64,000 nt of DNA from Chrysomallon squamiferum (Eukaryota; Mollusca; Gastropoda; Neomphalida; Peltospiridae). The position numbers and the translations under genes were made by a program. The notes beneath the pieces are model-generated. The model searched no databases. It saw only the letters and a program-made list of their open reading frames with translations, and was not told the DNA's origin. The DNA lies in NCBI GenBank assembly GCA_012295275.1, contig CM022671.1, positions 26,319,322 through 26,383,321 on the forward strand, in the 5' to 3' direction. Below are positions 1-53,700 of the stretch, in pieces. Each line of letters starts with the position of its first letter. Within the stretch, counting starts at the first letter, position 1.

Positions 1-520
1 TCAGTAAAGCACATGATACCGTTTGGACCATCTGTTAAATTTTTTTTTTTTCTTCAGTATTTTAAATTCATTTTTTTTTATTACCATTTGTAAAGAATAC
101 CATTTAAACAAATTTATTAATCCATTTTTTTAGTTAACAGTTCTTATTCAGGTGATGATAATGTGTTTTGGAGTTTTATCCTAGTCTTGGTACATTTTGG
201 AAATCTGTATATTAAAATACTGAGAGGATTCACCAGATGTGGCAGACTGCTCAAATATGATATAAACTCTTCATAAATAAGCATGTGTTAATCAGATGCA
301 CTAACAGTTACAATAACACTGTGCTAACAAACACATGTCTGCATTTTAAGTCACTGACCATACATATTAAAATGATATTATAGGATGTTAAAAGACAATC
401 ATGAATATAATTTTCATTTAAAGAAAACCAAAAAACAAAAACCATTATCATGATTTTATGTCGGATTAATCAAACCAATATGTGTAAATCTAATATTTTT
501 TTGTTTTTTGTATTGTTTAG
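1..520 (+). other. INTS13 intron upstream of exon A (partial)
   Basis: AT-rich intron with no coding potential seen. It must join further upstream exons encoding the start of the VWA domain. Confidence 0.7.
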
Positions 521-42942
<42,422 letters not shown>

Positions 42943-43345
42943 AAATCATTAAAAAAAATTAAAAAATCAAAGACAAAATTCAATCATTTATTTAAAAAAC
43001 TGTTGAACCTAAAATAGTTAACCACGTTCATGTTTGTAGCTTCACCAAAGATGTTGAACTGGATATTAAATGATGGAAACATACCAAACAAATGCTGAAA
43101 GCTTCATTTATTGAGATTATAAGATGATTTGTTCAACATGTTCAGTCTGTTTCTATAACTTATAGAATTTTTTTCTGTTCACAACTTCACATTCTGCTTC
43201 TTTTCATAGAAAATAGCAACTAGAAAAAAAAACAGTAGTTCTGTTTTCATGCAGAAACGTGTAAAATCATTCCCTATGTGGAACCTTTGTAAATTTAAAT
43301 CTTCTGCTAGGAATCAGAAATAAACTTAGAAGTGGACTCAGCTTT
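42943..43345 (+). other. INTS13 3' UTR, candidate
   Basis: An AATAAA poly(A) signal at 43319-43324 follows the stop by about 375 nt. The UTR end is inferred. Confidence 0.5.
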
Positions 43346-43990
43346 TATTTGAGAAACATTTGTTATTGATATTCTGTCTTTTAGTTTTCTTTTTCTTTTC
43401 TTTTTTGCTCTAAGTGTGTGTGTGTGTGTCTTTGTTTTATTATTAATGTTTCTATATATATTTTAAATTATGAACATAATTTTGAAATTGTCATCACAAC
43501 AAACATTTTGTTCATTACTTGTAATGCTACCAGTGCTGAGATGAAGTATGCATTTACTAATCTTTTGGAAAAATACATTTCATTAAAAAAATAATAATAA
43601 TAATTAAAAAAATAATAATAATAATAATAAAACTAAAAAAAAAAAAATTAAAAATAAAAATAATAATCACACACGCACACACACACACACATTAGAGCAA
43701 AAATAAAACAAAATAAAACCCACCCAAAATTAATAATTAATTTGAAAATTTATTAAACAAAATTACAATAATGTTTCAGATGTTGTTTATATATATATAT
43801 ATAAATGTCTTTTTTATTATGTAAAATAGTAATAATAAAATAAATATAGATCTTATAAAGTTGTTTTCTTGTTTTTCTTAAAAAAATATATGAGGATCTG
43901 CGTCACTACTTTCTAATGAAGATTTTTAGAAAATATTTCCAATCGTTATGCACAGAGGCTTGTTTTTAATTACACACAGTTAACGATCTG
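43346..43990. other. Intergenic DNA between INTS13 and EFCAB12
   Basis: AAT-rich and A-rich simple sequence, a CA tract near 43675-43690 and a short TA tract near 43788. No gene seen. Confidence 0.6.
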
Positions 43991-44126
43991 TAACAATGCA
44001 TTCGAATTCGAAAGGTGGGAAGTAAGTACGGAAGAAAACGGGAAACACTTATAATTTGTTTGGGTAACAACAAAATGGCGTCCTGCCCGTATGGAATAAA
44101 GAAATATGCTATGCCAGTGAGATAAG
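43990..44126 (+). promoter_or_regulatory. Candidate EFCAB12 promoter and first (leader) exon, with a short upstream frame
   Basis: A patch richer in G, C and CpG than its surroundings. ATG at 44075 opens a 16-residue frame (MASCPYGIKKYAMPVR) ending with TAA at 44123-44125. Candidate donors are CCA|gtgaga and TAAG|gttaat. Joining to the strong acceptor at 45002 keeps this an upstream ORF rather than an N-terminal extension of EFCAB12. The transcription start is not visible. Confidence 0.45.
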
Positions 44127-45002
44127 GTTAATTTAAATGAAGATGTGCATATTCTTTCACATTATTTTTTTTAAAAGACATTCACTTCTTAATGAACTGG
44201 ATATTATAAAATTCAATACAATTTAATACATTGTCAGTGATAATTTAAAGCATTAAATTGAGAACGTATGTAGTGTTACGTGTGTAGCCTTCGATTCCTT
44301 ATAATTGTATGTATATCATATGCTATATGTATGCATATATAATTATGTGTATGTATATAGCTAACTAATCTATTGTATCTAATTGGCAGACTGTCGCAAG
44401 TTTTCGTAATTTTACACACGGATAATCATCAAATATTAACATGCTTTTAAAAGTAATACATTTAATTATGCTTAATAACATTATATCGATCTCATTGTAT
44501 TGTACATCGTGTGTATGTTGTAAACTTCCAGTTAAATATATAAATAAATAAATATTATTAATTCCAAAAAAAGAATAATAATAATAAAAGGTTTGGTATT
44601 AAATTTATGTATTTTTGTGAACATTATATTAAATGATAAATTCATGTGTTAGTTTTTAGAAAGAGTTTGAACTAAATGTATAAATATACAAATATACGTA
44701 TCAGTTCAATATATATATATATATATAACTTTAGATAATTAAATAACACTGGATTAAACCTTAACAGATACTCAAAAATTATTCATTTAAATTTAAGATC
44801 CATTTCTAGTATTGAATAACAAGATGTCTTGTGATACATTTTTTTTGCTTAGACAGTTTTCTGCCATTGAATTGGAATAAGCTTGTACATTACAATCAAA
44901 ATTCAATATTTTAATTTTAATATTAATAATATATACCTATTGTATCAACAAATGCCAGTAATTTCAGAATTTAACAATATAAGGTCTTGTTTTTCTTTAC
45001 AG
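44127..45002 (+). other. Probable EFCAB12 5' leader intron
   Basis: AT-rich; ends in a strong acceptor, gtcttgtttttctttacag. No coding content. Confidence 0.5.
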
Positions 45003-45084
45003 GAATGTTCAACAGCTGAAAACTGTGATAGAAAAAAATAATAAACACTAGTATTTTCAGTAATATTCCTGAAGAATTTCCAAA

Positions 45085-45819
45085 ATGCCACCTCAAAATG
45101 AAGGCAAGGACATTCTTGACACTGATATGGGTTTTATGCTGGATCGTATATTTGATCCTTACAACATGGATCATATTCCTGAAGATGAACGTCTTAATGG
45201 TTTTAAAATCAGGAATTTGTCTCACGTGCGCCATTATAAGGCTGCAGTTAGAATATTTGGTGGCCCAGCAAGTCGAAGGCGCATCATTTTTGCACCACAA
45301 ATGGAACTACCATGGAAACATCGAATTGGCTTATACCATGGTTTAAGAACTTACCCCAAAGCCCCACCTATCAATGTACCACTGTGTCCCCAAACTCCAC
45401 CAGTTAAAGAACCAACTGAAGAAGAAGTAGCAGCTATGAAAGAGAAACAAAAGTTTGATGAATACAAGTCATGGATGTCTGAAAGAAAGAAACTAAGAGA
45501 TAATATGAATAATCTTGGCCTGAATGAATTCTGGCTTCGGAGAAAACAAAACAAAACAGAGCTAGAGACAAAGGTTATGGAAGAATTGAGAGCACAGCGA
45601 CTTAAAAAGCCAGAAGAGGAACCCAAACCAGCAAGACGTCGACAAACACCACCAGATCAACATGTCCCCAAGGTTTCTGCACCATCTCCACTGGGTCTGC
45701 AAGCGCTGAATGAATTTTTACAACAACATAAGCTGCGTTTGGTGGACTTGTTTCAGCAGGTTGACAAAAATAAAAGCTGGACAATTTCTAGAGAAGAGTT
45801 TCTGAAATGCATAAAAGAG
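45085..45819 (+). CDS. EFCAB12: EFCAB12 coding exon 1
   Basis: Starts CAAAATGCC, 82 nt into an exon that begins at 45003. It encodes residues 1-245, from MPPQNEGKDI to the EF-hand and LKCIKE. It ends in phase 0 at a weak donor, GAG|gtcact. Confidence 0.88.
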
Positions 45820-48800
45820 GTCACTATTTCTAGTTCATGTATATTTTCAGTTAAAATTGTTTTCATAAGCTTTTGAAAAAAAAAGAAAAAGGTAAAAAAT
45901 AATTTTATTAACATATTCCTGGTGAAGTTCTTATTTTCTGCTATTGAATAATATAAGAACTCTAAAATATTTGCATAACAACAACCATACTGAATGTCTG
46001 ATATTTTTTTTATCAGCTTAGTTCTTGATCATATGCACATATTTTACAGATAGCAATTGAACTTCATGTTGTTCCAGAGAAACTGATAAATTTTTCATTT
46101 TGTTATTTTAATAATAAAGGCTAAGCTTCCCATCTCCAGTGTTGAACTGGAAGGCATGATCTACTCACTGGAAAGCAACTTGGATGCTATGGTTAATTAC
46201 AAAGAATTAGCAAAAGGCATGGATATTTTGAAACGGGAACGCAGAAGAAAGAAGAGAGAATCGGACAGTGGCAGAAGTAGTCCAGGTTAATGAAATAATT
46301 ATTTTGATTAATGCAATATTTTGTTATACTGTTGTTTTATTCCACTAAATAAAAATTATGGTTAGATCAATTTTCTTTTTTTAAAGACACTTGTGAATTT
46401 CAGATTCCAAACAGTTTGCTTTGCTTTGTTTTATTCCAATCCCCATTACATTTTGATTTCCAATTGCTGCAATTATTTAGATTTACTAGACAAAAATAAA
46501 ATATTTGCTAACCCAGCTTTTTTGTAAGAGTTCAGCCACTAACATTGTTTGATATAAAACCAAACTAAAAAATTTGCTCTATTCATGACTCTGACAATAC
46601 ACACTTGTAATTCTCTTCAGTAACACCAGTATCAAGTTCCTCGTCCAGAAAACTGGTAGAAAGTCGACAAGGAAGCAGGAATGAAGTGGACTCACCCGAT
46701 GACAGAACAGGTGATGAGTCACCAGACTCTGACAGGAAAAGGCCTTTATCAACCAAGAGCACTCGAAGTGGAAGTTCATTTTCTCAATACCTAGAACCTC
46801 CTGAAGTAGACACCAGACCCCAGGCGAAGATTTTAAGTAGTGAAGAAGCAATGGTGGACCTAAGAAAACATGACAAAGATGTGCTAAGGTTGCGGGTAAT
46901 GAGACCATTATTCTAGTTATTAACATCAGTCTCCACAAAATAAATTGTATACAGGATTTAGTAATTAAGTCACGTGATATTAATATACAACACCTGAATT
47001 CCTGCTTTTTCTGTCTGTGAAAAAAAACAAAAACACTTTGATTATAAAAGTTATACTTAATTTTAGAACAAACTGTAGTTCATTAACTGTGTACAGTATC
47101 TAGCTGCTTTTCCTCACTACACCAATTTCACTTGCTTTTCAGAATCAAAATGTTCTATAGGTTTTTGGGAAAGTGTATGAAGAAAAAAAGTCCTCTAATA
47201 ATTTAGAACAGCTGTTGAAGTAGAAATAATTTTTTTTTCCCTTTTACGTTATCCTTACAAACAAAAAAATTCTTTGCTGTTGCTGTTACAAAGTTTTAAG
47301 CTTCTGTCAATCGAATTTTTATTCTTATTTTAGTCTTCTGGTAGTTGTCGTAAGTTGGTAGTCCCAGGTCCAATTAAGGTGGGTTACAAACCCATTGATA
47401 ATCATCTGATGAGATCCACTCTTGATGAAGAAAAAGCAGACATAATTGCTGTCTTCCGACAAGACCGCCTGAGGGAATATTATGATATTATCAAGCTGTG
47501 CAAAGAAAATAATATCATTTGTACTAGAGAACTGCTGGACAGAGGTGAGCAAGATAAATATATAAGAAATTTAAGCTTTCGCAGATTTAAAAGATTTAAA
47601 AGAACATAGTTTTTAATAGTTTATCACATGTCACTGTGTAATATAATACTAAATATTTTTTATTTAATAACCTCCAACATGTCTGTACATTTTGCATATA
47701 ATTTACATTCTACATTCTGATAAATTGTATCTAACACAAATGTTAAACACGAGAGTAATTGTTAGAATAATTAATATGACATCATTTTAAACATTTTTTT
47801 ATTTTTTATTTTTTCAGTTTTGCTCTACCCTCCTGAAAAGCCGTATTATGATCTTTTCAAACATCTGAGAATACCAGGATCACTGATTTCTCGCAAGTGT
47901 ATTGGTATGCGTGATACTGAATCCTCAGACGATGAAGAGGGGAGTGTTAAAGGAGCTCAGAGAAAAAGAAGATCAGGCAAATCACACAAATCAGGCAAAT
48001 CGGGAAAATCAGGCAAATCGGGAAAATCGGGAAAATCGGGAAAATCAGGCAAATCAGGCAAATCAGCCAGACATGCAAAACATGATGTGAAGCATTCTGA
48101 AAATTGGATCGAATTTGATGAGTACTGCAAATTAACAGGGTATTTAAAAAAAAATATAATAAATTCTAAATTTTGCAGTGTAGTATTATGATGCTTCTTA
48201 TGCAGAATATTTATATTTGAATCATTGTATGAAATCGGATACAGGATATTTAAAAAAAATCTAGCATTATGATGTTTTGTATGAAGAGTATTTATATTTT
48301 TGTCATTTTAGGAAATCACATTTTAGAAACTAAAACCAAATTTTGCAATTTAGTCCTACGATCTTATGGAGAGTATTTACATTTGGCTGTTATGTGAAAT
48401 TAGCCGACTTTAAAAACAAAGGAAAAGAAAAGACTATTTTATGTGAATATTTATCTATCTAGGTTAACGTGTGATGATAACTCTGAAAACATTTTATGAT
48501 GTAATCAGAATTAATATTAAGGACAAGATGACATTCTTTTAAGATTTAATTCTAAGGCAAATTACATTTGCAACAGAGAAATGTAATGATCATCATTCCA
48601 GTTGGTAAAAAGATCTTGCAACAACAATCCACTAAATTCCAAGAAACCTATTTCTTTTTACATTTTGATATAATCCCTGCATATAGAAATAAATCAGCTC
48701 TTTATATTTCTAATTTATACCAGAGTTCTTATTATAATTTACCAATTTGTTTGCAGTTACAAACCTCGTCCTATCGATCCGAATGCTTTCTGGCCTGGTC

Positions 48801-49009
48801 ATCTGCTGAACAAACTGAGGCTGTGCATGCCACCATATGGTCCACTGTATGAACCACCAGACAAACGCCATGCCATATTTCACCATGCAAAGAGATCGCA
48901 GAAACTTTACGTAGGTTACAACAATGATTTGTTGACATGGCCAGTAAAAGACAACAGATATGTCAAATATGGAGACTGTGAACCCTTTTACAGACGTCTG
49001 AAAGAATAG
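45085..49009 (+). CDS. EFCAB12: EFCAB12 (EF-hand calcium-binding domain protein 12), complete
   Basis: A putative calcium-binding protein with little known function. Six exons (45085-45819, 46120-46285, 46621-46895, 47334-47544, 47818-48139, 48757-49009) join in frame to 653 residues plus TAG. Residues 62-71 hold SRRRIIFAPQ-like text shared with the family. An EF-hand loop, DKNKSWTISREE, lies at 227-238 with Asp, Asn, Ser and Glu ligands, though position 6 is Trp instead of Gly. The partner EF-hand after LPISSVELEG is degenerate. Family hallmarks follow: REYYDIIKLCKEN with RVLLYPPEKP, and DPNAFWPGHLLNKLRL near the C-terminus. A basic Ser-Gly-Lys repeat sits at about 520-543. The start is the first ATG after a spliced leader. 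The human protein is somewhat shorter. Confidence 0.87.
46120..46285 (+). CDS. EFCAB12: EFCAB12 coding exon 2
   Basis: Encodes KLPISSVELEGMIYSLESNL and then a highly basic KRERRRKKRE stretch. Acceptor ttttaataataaag is weak in pyrimidines; donor CCAG|gttaat. Confidence 0.82.
46621..46895 (+). CDS. EFCAB12: EFCAB12 coding exon 3
   Basis: Acceptor attctcttcag, donor CGG|gtaatg. A Ser/Asp/Arg-rich low-complexity linker ends in EEAMVDLRKHDKDVLRLR, similar to the family segment TLEEMEDVGKRYRE. Confidence 0.85.
47334..47544 (+). CDS. EFCAB12: EFCAB12 coding exon 4
   Basis: Acceptor ttcttattttag, donor AGAG|gtgagc. It encodes VVPGPIKVGYKPIDNHLMRS, then REYYDIIKLCKENNIICTRE and LLDR, a recognised family block. 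Confidence 0.9.
47818..48139 (+). CDS. EFCAB12: EFCAB12 coding exon 5
   Basis: Acceptor ttttttcag, donor ACAGG|gtattt. It encodes LLYPPEKPYYDLFKHLRIPG, the Ser-Gly-Lys repeat, and WIEFDEYCKLTG, matching human FKEFEEFTRKL. Confidence 0.88.
47991..48062 (+). repeat. Coding 9 nt minisatellite (Ser-Gly-Lys)8 in EFCAB12
   Basis: Eight units, TCAGGCAAA or TCGGGAAAA, mix synonymous codons, which points to protein-level selection or old repeat turnover. Human has a Lys/Ser-rich linker in the same place. Confidence 0.95.
48757..49009 (+). CDS. EFCAB12: EFCAB12 coding exon 6 with stop
   Basis: Acceptor ttgtttgcag. It encodes YKPRPIDPNAFWPGHLLNKL, then HHAKRSQKLYVGYNNDLLTW, and ends FYRRLKE before TAG. 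FWPGHLL is the clearest EFCAB12 signature. Confidence 0.9.
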
Positions 49010-49500
49010 AACTGCTGCACTGATGTGATATTTATATGTTGTATCTTTCTGCTAAGCCATATTCAAAGGATCACTTCCTTTTTGCTTGTGAAAATTCTTT
49101 TAAAAAACCCCCAGTAAAATATCAGTTTATTAAAATGTTTAGATCTAATATTACTGCTGATGTTTGTTTTAGTTCATCAATAGTTTACAGTTTATGTAAA
49201 CGAAGTTTAAAACATTGCTTTCAATATTATTGGTTTAATACCTAAAGATAAGAAAGAAACCAAAGATGACTAAGATAACATTACATTGGTGATGTAATAA
49301 ATAATTATTTTTCTGACCAAAGTTAATATGGTATATACAGTTAAGACCTTTTGAATATTTTTATTTTGATGAATGCAACTGCTGAGAAAAATAATCTAAT
49401 TTTCTTTATTTAAATGCTTCTTTTTTAAATATTTATTTACATGTGCCTTCAGATGTTTAACAAAAAAAAATAATAAAAGGTTATAAATTAAAATGTTATA
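49010..49500 (+). other. EFCAB12 3' UTR, candidate
   Basis: AATAAA motifs at 49296-49301 and 49472-49477 are plausible poly(A) signals. The end is inferred. Confidence 0.45.
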
Positions 49501-50637
49501 TTTTTATTTAATAATTGTTGTCTCATATACTATCAAGTTTCCTTTGAATACATTTTCAGAAATGTTTTTTGTCTTTCCCCATTTTAAAAATTACTATTAG
49601 TCATTTTACAAACCAAAGCAATGTATTTTTTAAATTTGTTTCTGATATATATATATATATGCATTATATTGATAAATTAAAAAAAAAAACCCCAAAAATT
49701 AATTGTGATATTTTAACTTTATAAATGTGTTATTGGTATACATTTTGTATATTTTACTTCCGACTTGTGAACAAAACTTATTTTATTTAGTTTCTTGGTT
49801 TTATACATCTGTTGTTACAACTTTGATACTGCTATACTGTTGAGTAAAAATCTCAACATCTATGCTTTTGCTTTATTTAGTATTTTATCATCTTGTTTGT
49901 AAATATGACTGATATATATGTATATATTGTTGAAAATATAATTATTTGGATGAACATTTTGCAGTTTTTGTTTTCTCTATATTTGTGATTATGATTTTTA
50001 TATTAATATTTATCTTACACATTAACACATAGTTTATTGATGTAGAAACAAATATTTAATTATTTACCACTTTATTCATTTATCTACAACACATATATAA
50101 AAAAATGAAATTAAAAAAGAAAAAATAACTGTTAGTTTATTTACATTTATATTTTATTACTTACAATTGTTATTTTATTTGAATCAGAAATGAAGTCTTC
50201 TGATGTGCTTGTTAACTTGCAAATCACCAATATTAAATGTCAAACAAACCCAGATGTTTTAAAATTTGAGCAAGTTAATAAATCTGTTATGTTTTCAACT
50301 TGAAATATTCCATAGGTGTAAAATAAAAGCTGGATTTTCTTTTTTTCTTTTACATAATTATAATTATGAAAACAAAAGACTAATGTAGCAATTTTATTTC
50401 TTATTTCTGCTATGGGAAAATTCAAAATCCTTTTACAAGTTAATATCTTCAGTTTCAGATATTTCATTTTTAGCAAAATGTTTTATTTTATATTTATTTA
50501 TTGTGTAAATATGCTCATGTTTATCGCAATGTTTTAAATACAAGTTTAGAGATCATATCTTCATTATCAGAACTAAAAGGGAGAATCCTTTTTTTCATCT
50601 CACGTCTGCACATTTTGGAAGAGAGAGAAAAAGCGCA
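49501..50637. other. Convergent region between EFCAB12 and ZCRB1
   Basis: AT-rich with no coding signal. On the - strand, AATAAA (tttatt on +) at 50482-50487 and 50493-50502 could serve ZCRB1, making a 3' UTR of about 140-160 nt. Confidence 0.5.
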
Positions 50638-50760
50638 TCAGTCATCATCAAGCTCCTCTTCGTCACTGAAATAAGCATCTTTCTTGTATTTCTTCTTTTT
50701 TGGTTCCACTGATGTTTCATAGTAACTGCAGCCAGCTGCATATTGTGATGTTTTCATTTG
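50638..50760 (-). CDS. ZCRB1: ZCRB1 coding exon 6 with stop
   Basis: Encodes [20 protein letters not shown], then [20 protein letters not shown] and TGA. The end matches human [14 protein letters not shown]. Acceptor tttttttaccag. Confidence 0.95.
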   Translation of the reverse strand, partial: QMKTSQYAAGCSYYETSVEPKKKKYKKDAYFSDEEELDDD

Positions 50761-53700
50761 CTGGTAAAAAAAACAACATAAAACAGGACAACTTTAGCTT
50801 TAAAATATATTTGTACAGTATCATTTGTGAAAATAATATACATCTAAGAAGGTTACAGAAATCAAATATTCTCAAAGTATGTGATTTGACAATGGGAATT
50901 TCACACATGGGCTTAAAAATAATTAATCTGCAGTTGCTTGTATCTTTGATTAAATGTGTCAAGGGGTCAAGGGGTTTGTGACCTAAAAATAAGAATCTTT
51001 GGAACCACAATATTGTAAATAAATACCTCATACTGGATAGCGGCTGCTAGACTATCATCACCAGCACAGTTGTCATTATCACTGTTCTCTTCTTCACTAT
51101 TAAAATAAATATAAAATAAAATTATTTAAAATGAAGTTTGCACCTGTTAAAATTTATAAATATAATACAATGTCTTCAGTCTTCATCTATAATATCAGTT
51201 AAAAATCTACATCTGTTACGATCTTATATATATTCCAATGAGTAATAATAATTTATTTTAAATTATCAGTGAACAGAGCCAGTTTCAGTATGATGGTGGC
51301 AGAATAAAGGTCATCCACTTTTACTTGATTATTTGTGGGAATTTATTATAATTTTCATTGACAAAAAGCAAAAAGGAAACATTGATCATTGAGGAAAGTA
51401 GAGTTACTTGAGAGACTCAAAAAAGATGCGTCAGAGCAGCTCTCGAGTGAGAAGTATGCTGTTGGCACATCTGCTGTCTATGATATCACAAAACAGACGC
51501 AGAGTGTTGCTTGAATTGATTAGGAAGTGTATCTGTTAAATACATTTTGACTTTTCATTGTTTATTCTATTCAGTCCCAAGCCTGCTGGATAAATGGTCT
51601 AGAACCTGAAGTTTAACATCTTCAGTCTTTAATACGAAATTGTTAGAGCAAAATATTCCTCTTATTACTTCAATTATCAAACTTCTGTGATCTATGTGTA
51701 TTTATTAATATATCAAAAGAAAATAGCACCACATACTCATCTTCACATTTTCTCTTCTTTTTCTTTTTTTCTGGTGGTTCGCGATCTCCGAGAAGATTAT
51801 ATGGACATTTGTAACTCAAGTGACCTTCTTCCTGCAGTTTAATAAAAAAATATAAAATACTTGACACAGAGAGAGACATAAAAAACAAAACAAAAAAAGG
51901 AATGAAAAGAAAATTGTTAAGCAATACTACTACAAACATGGGGACGACGGTATCAATTAAACAACAAAACTGTACTTGTTTTTACAAGTTGTATACATTA
52001 AATGTCAGGGGAAAAAATTACATTCAATAACCTAAGATACAAGTCAAAATGATTTTATTCATTGTACACATTTGTTGTTGAAACTGACCGGATCAGTAAG
52101 ACTACAGATCAGTTTGAGGAGTGCTCGTCTGGAAAACATAGTTTCTAAAATTAATCTTTGATTAGGACAGCTACCTTCATAAGACGATAACTGTGATTGA
52201 ACAAATACCTCATACGTAATAAATGTATAATATTCTAGTCAAATATTATTTCAGAAAGACAAACATTTAATTTGGAAAGGATTGGCACAATTCTAGAGAA
52301 TTTTCTAGTCACAATGACAGTATTGCATCATTTTCAGTTTCTGTGCAACAAATAAATTTTATTTTAGGTAATTTTCTCAAACATGGTTACTGGGAAATAC
52401 GACATCATTGGCTATAAAAAAAACCTCACGTTTTACGCAAGTCAACATCCTCTATTTCATAAACTATTTCATAAAATGTTCAGAAAACTACCATAGTTTC
52501 TTCAAATGTCTATTTCAAAACATAATATTAATGGAAGAAAAAAATTAATTTCATACTTCTAAAGTATTAAGATATATACAGATATACTTGATCTCTCTCT
52601 CTACGTTCCTATGTGACAACTTTGTCAGTTCATATTAAATATTTAATAAAAAAATAATTCATACTCCACATTCATAGCATTTGCTTTTGTCTTTGTAAAC
52701 TTTCTTCTTGATAAATTCTGTTGTTCTTCCATTGTCTTTAGCAATACTACAGCGAATTGTTCTTTCAAACATCTACAAAAAGTAAAAATAAATAAAAATT
52801 TGAATGATAAGCATTTCATTTTAAATATATAATATTAATAATATGTGAAAGAACCAAGCCACATGCTGAGTACAAACAGAAAAGATGGAAGTATAGTTAT
52901 GCATTATTTTGCTTCTAAGGACATTGTCCTTTAGCATAAAGTTATTTCCACCTATTCTAGTGAGATCTGAATAACATTAACTGCTGACAGTAGTCCTGAA
53001 TTCCTGCAATTAATAACTAATGATAAACCTTTCACTGAATGATAATTTACCTTAATTCACCTTAATTAATGACCAGCATTAAATCACCTTTATTTAGAGA
53101 CATACAGTAAGTTACACAAGTAGGAGTAAGTCACTTTTAATTAAAACATACAGTAAGTTACACATGTAGAAGTAAGTCACTTTTAATCAAAACATACAGT
53201 AAGTTAAAACAAGCAGGATTAAGTCACTTTTAATTAAAGACATACAGTAAGTTAAACAAGTAGGAGTAATTAAAGACTTAAGTACTGCTTAAGTACAAGT
53301 AAGTCACTTTTAATTCAGACATACAGCAAGTTAAACAACTAGGAGTAAGTCATTTTAATTAAAGACTGACGGCAAGTTACACAAATTGAAATAAGTCATT
53401 TTAATTAAAGACAGTTTTACTCCTAGAGTATTTACACCTCTGTGCTATTCACTGCTTTCACTGCTTTATGTGCAGATTCTTTTTCCACAGACATAATGAA
53501 ACATATATTAATACAATGTGTAAAATAATCATGTGTTCCTGTGCCATAAGATGGGTGTTATGTTATCTCATATAAAGAGCAATGACCTTTGAAATAAAAA
53601 AGAACAGTGTCCTGTGAAACAAAACAGACATTTCCCTGTAACATGAAGCTGTTTCCATCTTTTCGGATCAGATGTAAATATCATTACAAGCAGACACCAC

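Larger units (their letters stand above)
45820..48756 (+). other. EFCAB12 introns
   Basis: Five short AT-rich introns (45820-46119, 46286-46620, 46896-47333, 47545-47817, 48140-48756). The last has a weak duplication (tttgca-tttagt-tatgatg words at 48170-48380). No other gene seen. Confidence 0.75.
50761..52664 (-). other. ZCRB1 introns 3, 4 and 5
   Basis: AT-rich introns at 51832-52664 (intron 3), 51097-51736 (intron 4) and 50761-51026 (intron 5). No other gene seen. Confidence 0.75.

Noticed and set aside
45098-45784. Overlapping frames on both strands of EFCAB12 exon 1
   Set aside because: Shadows of the real exon, which has family similarity in one frame only.
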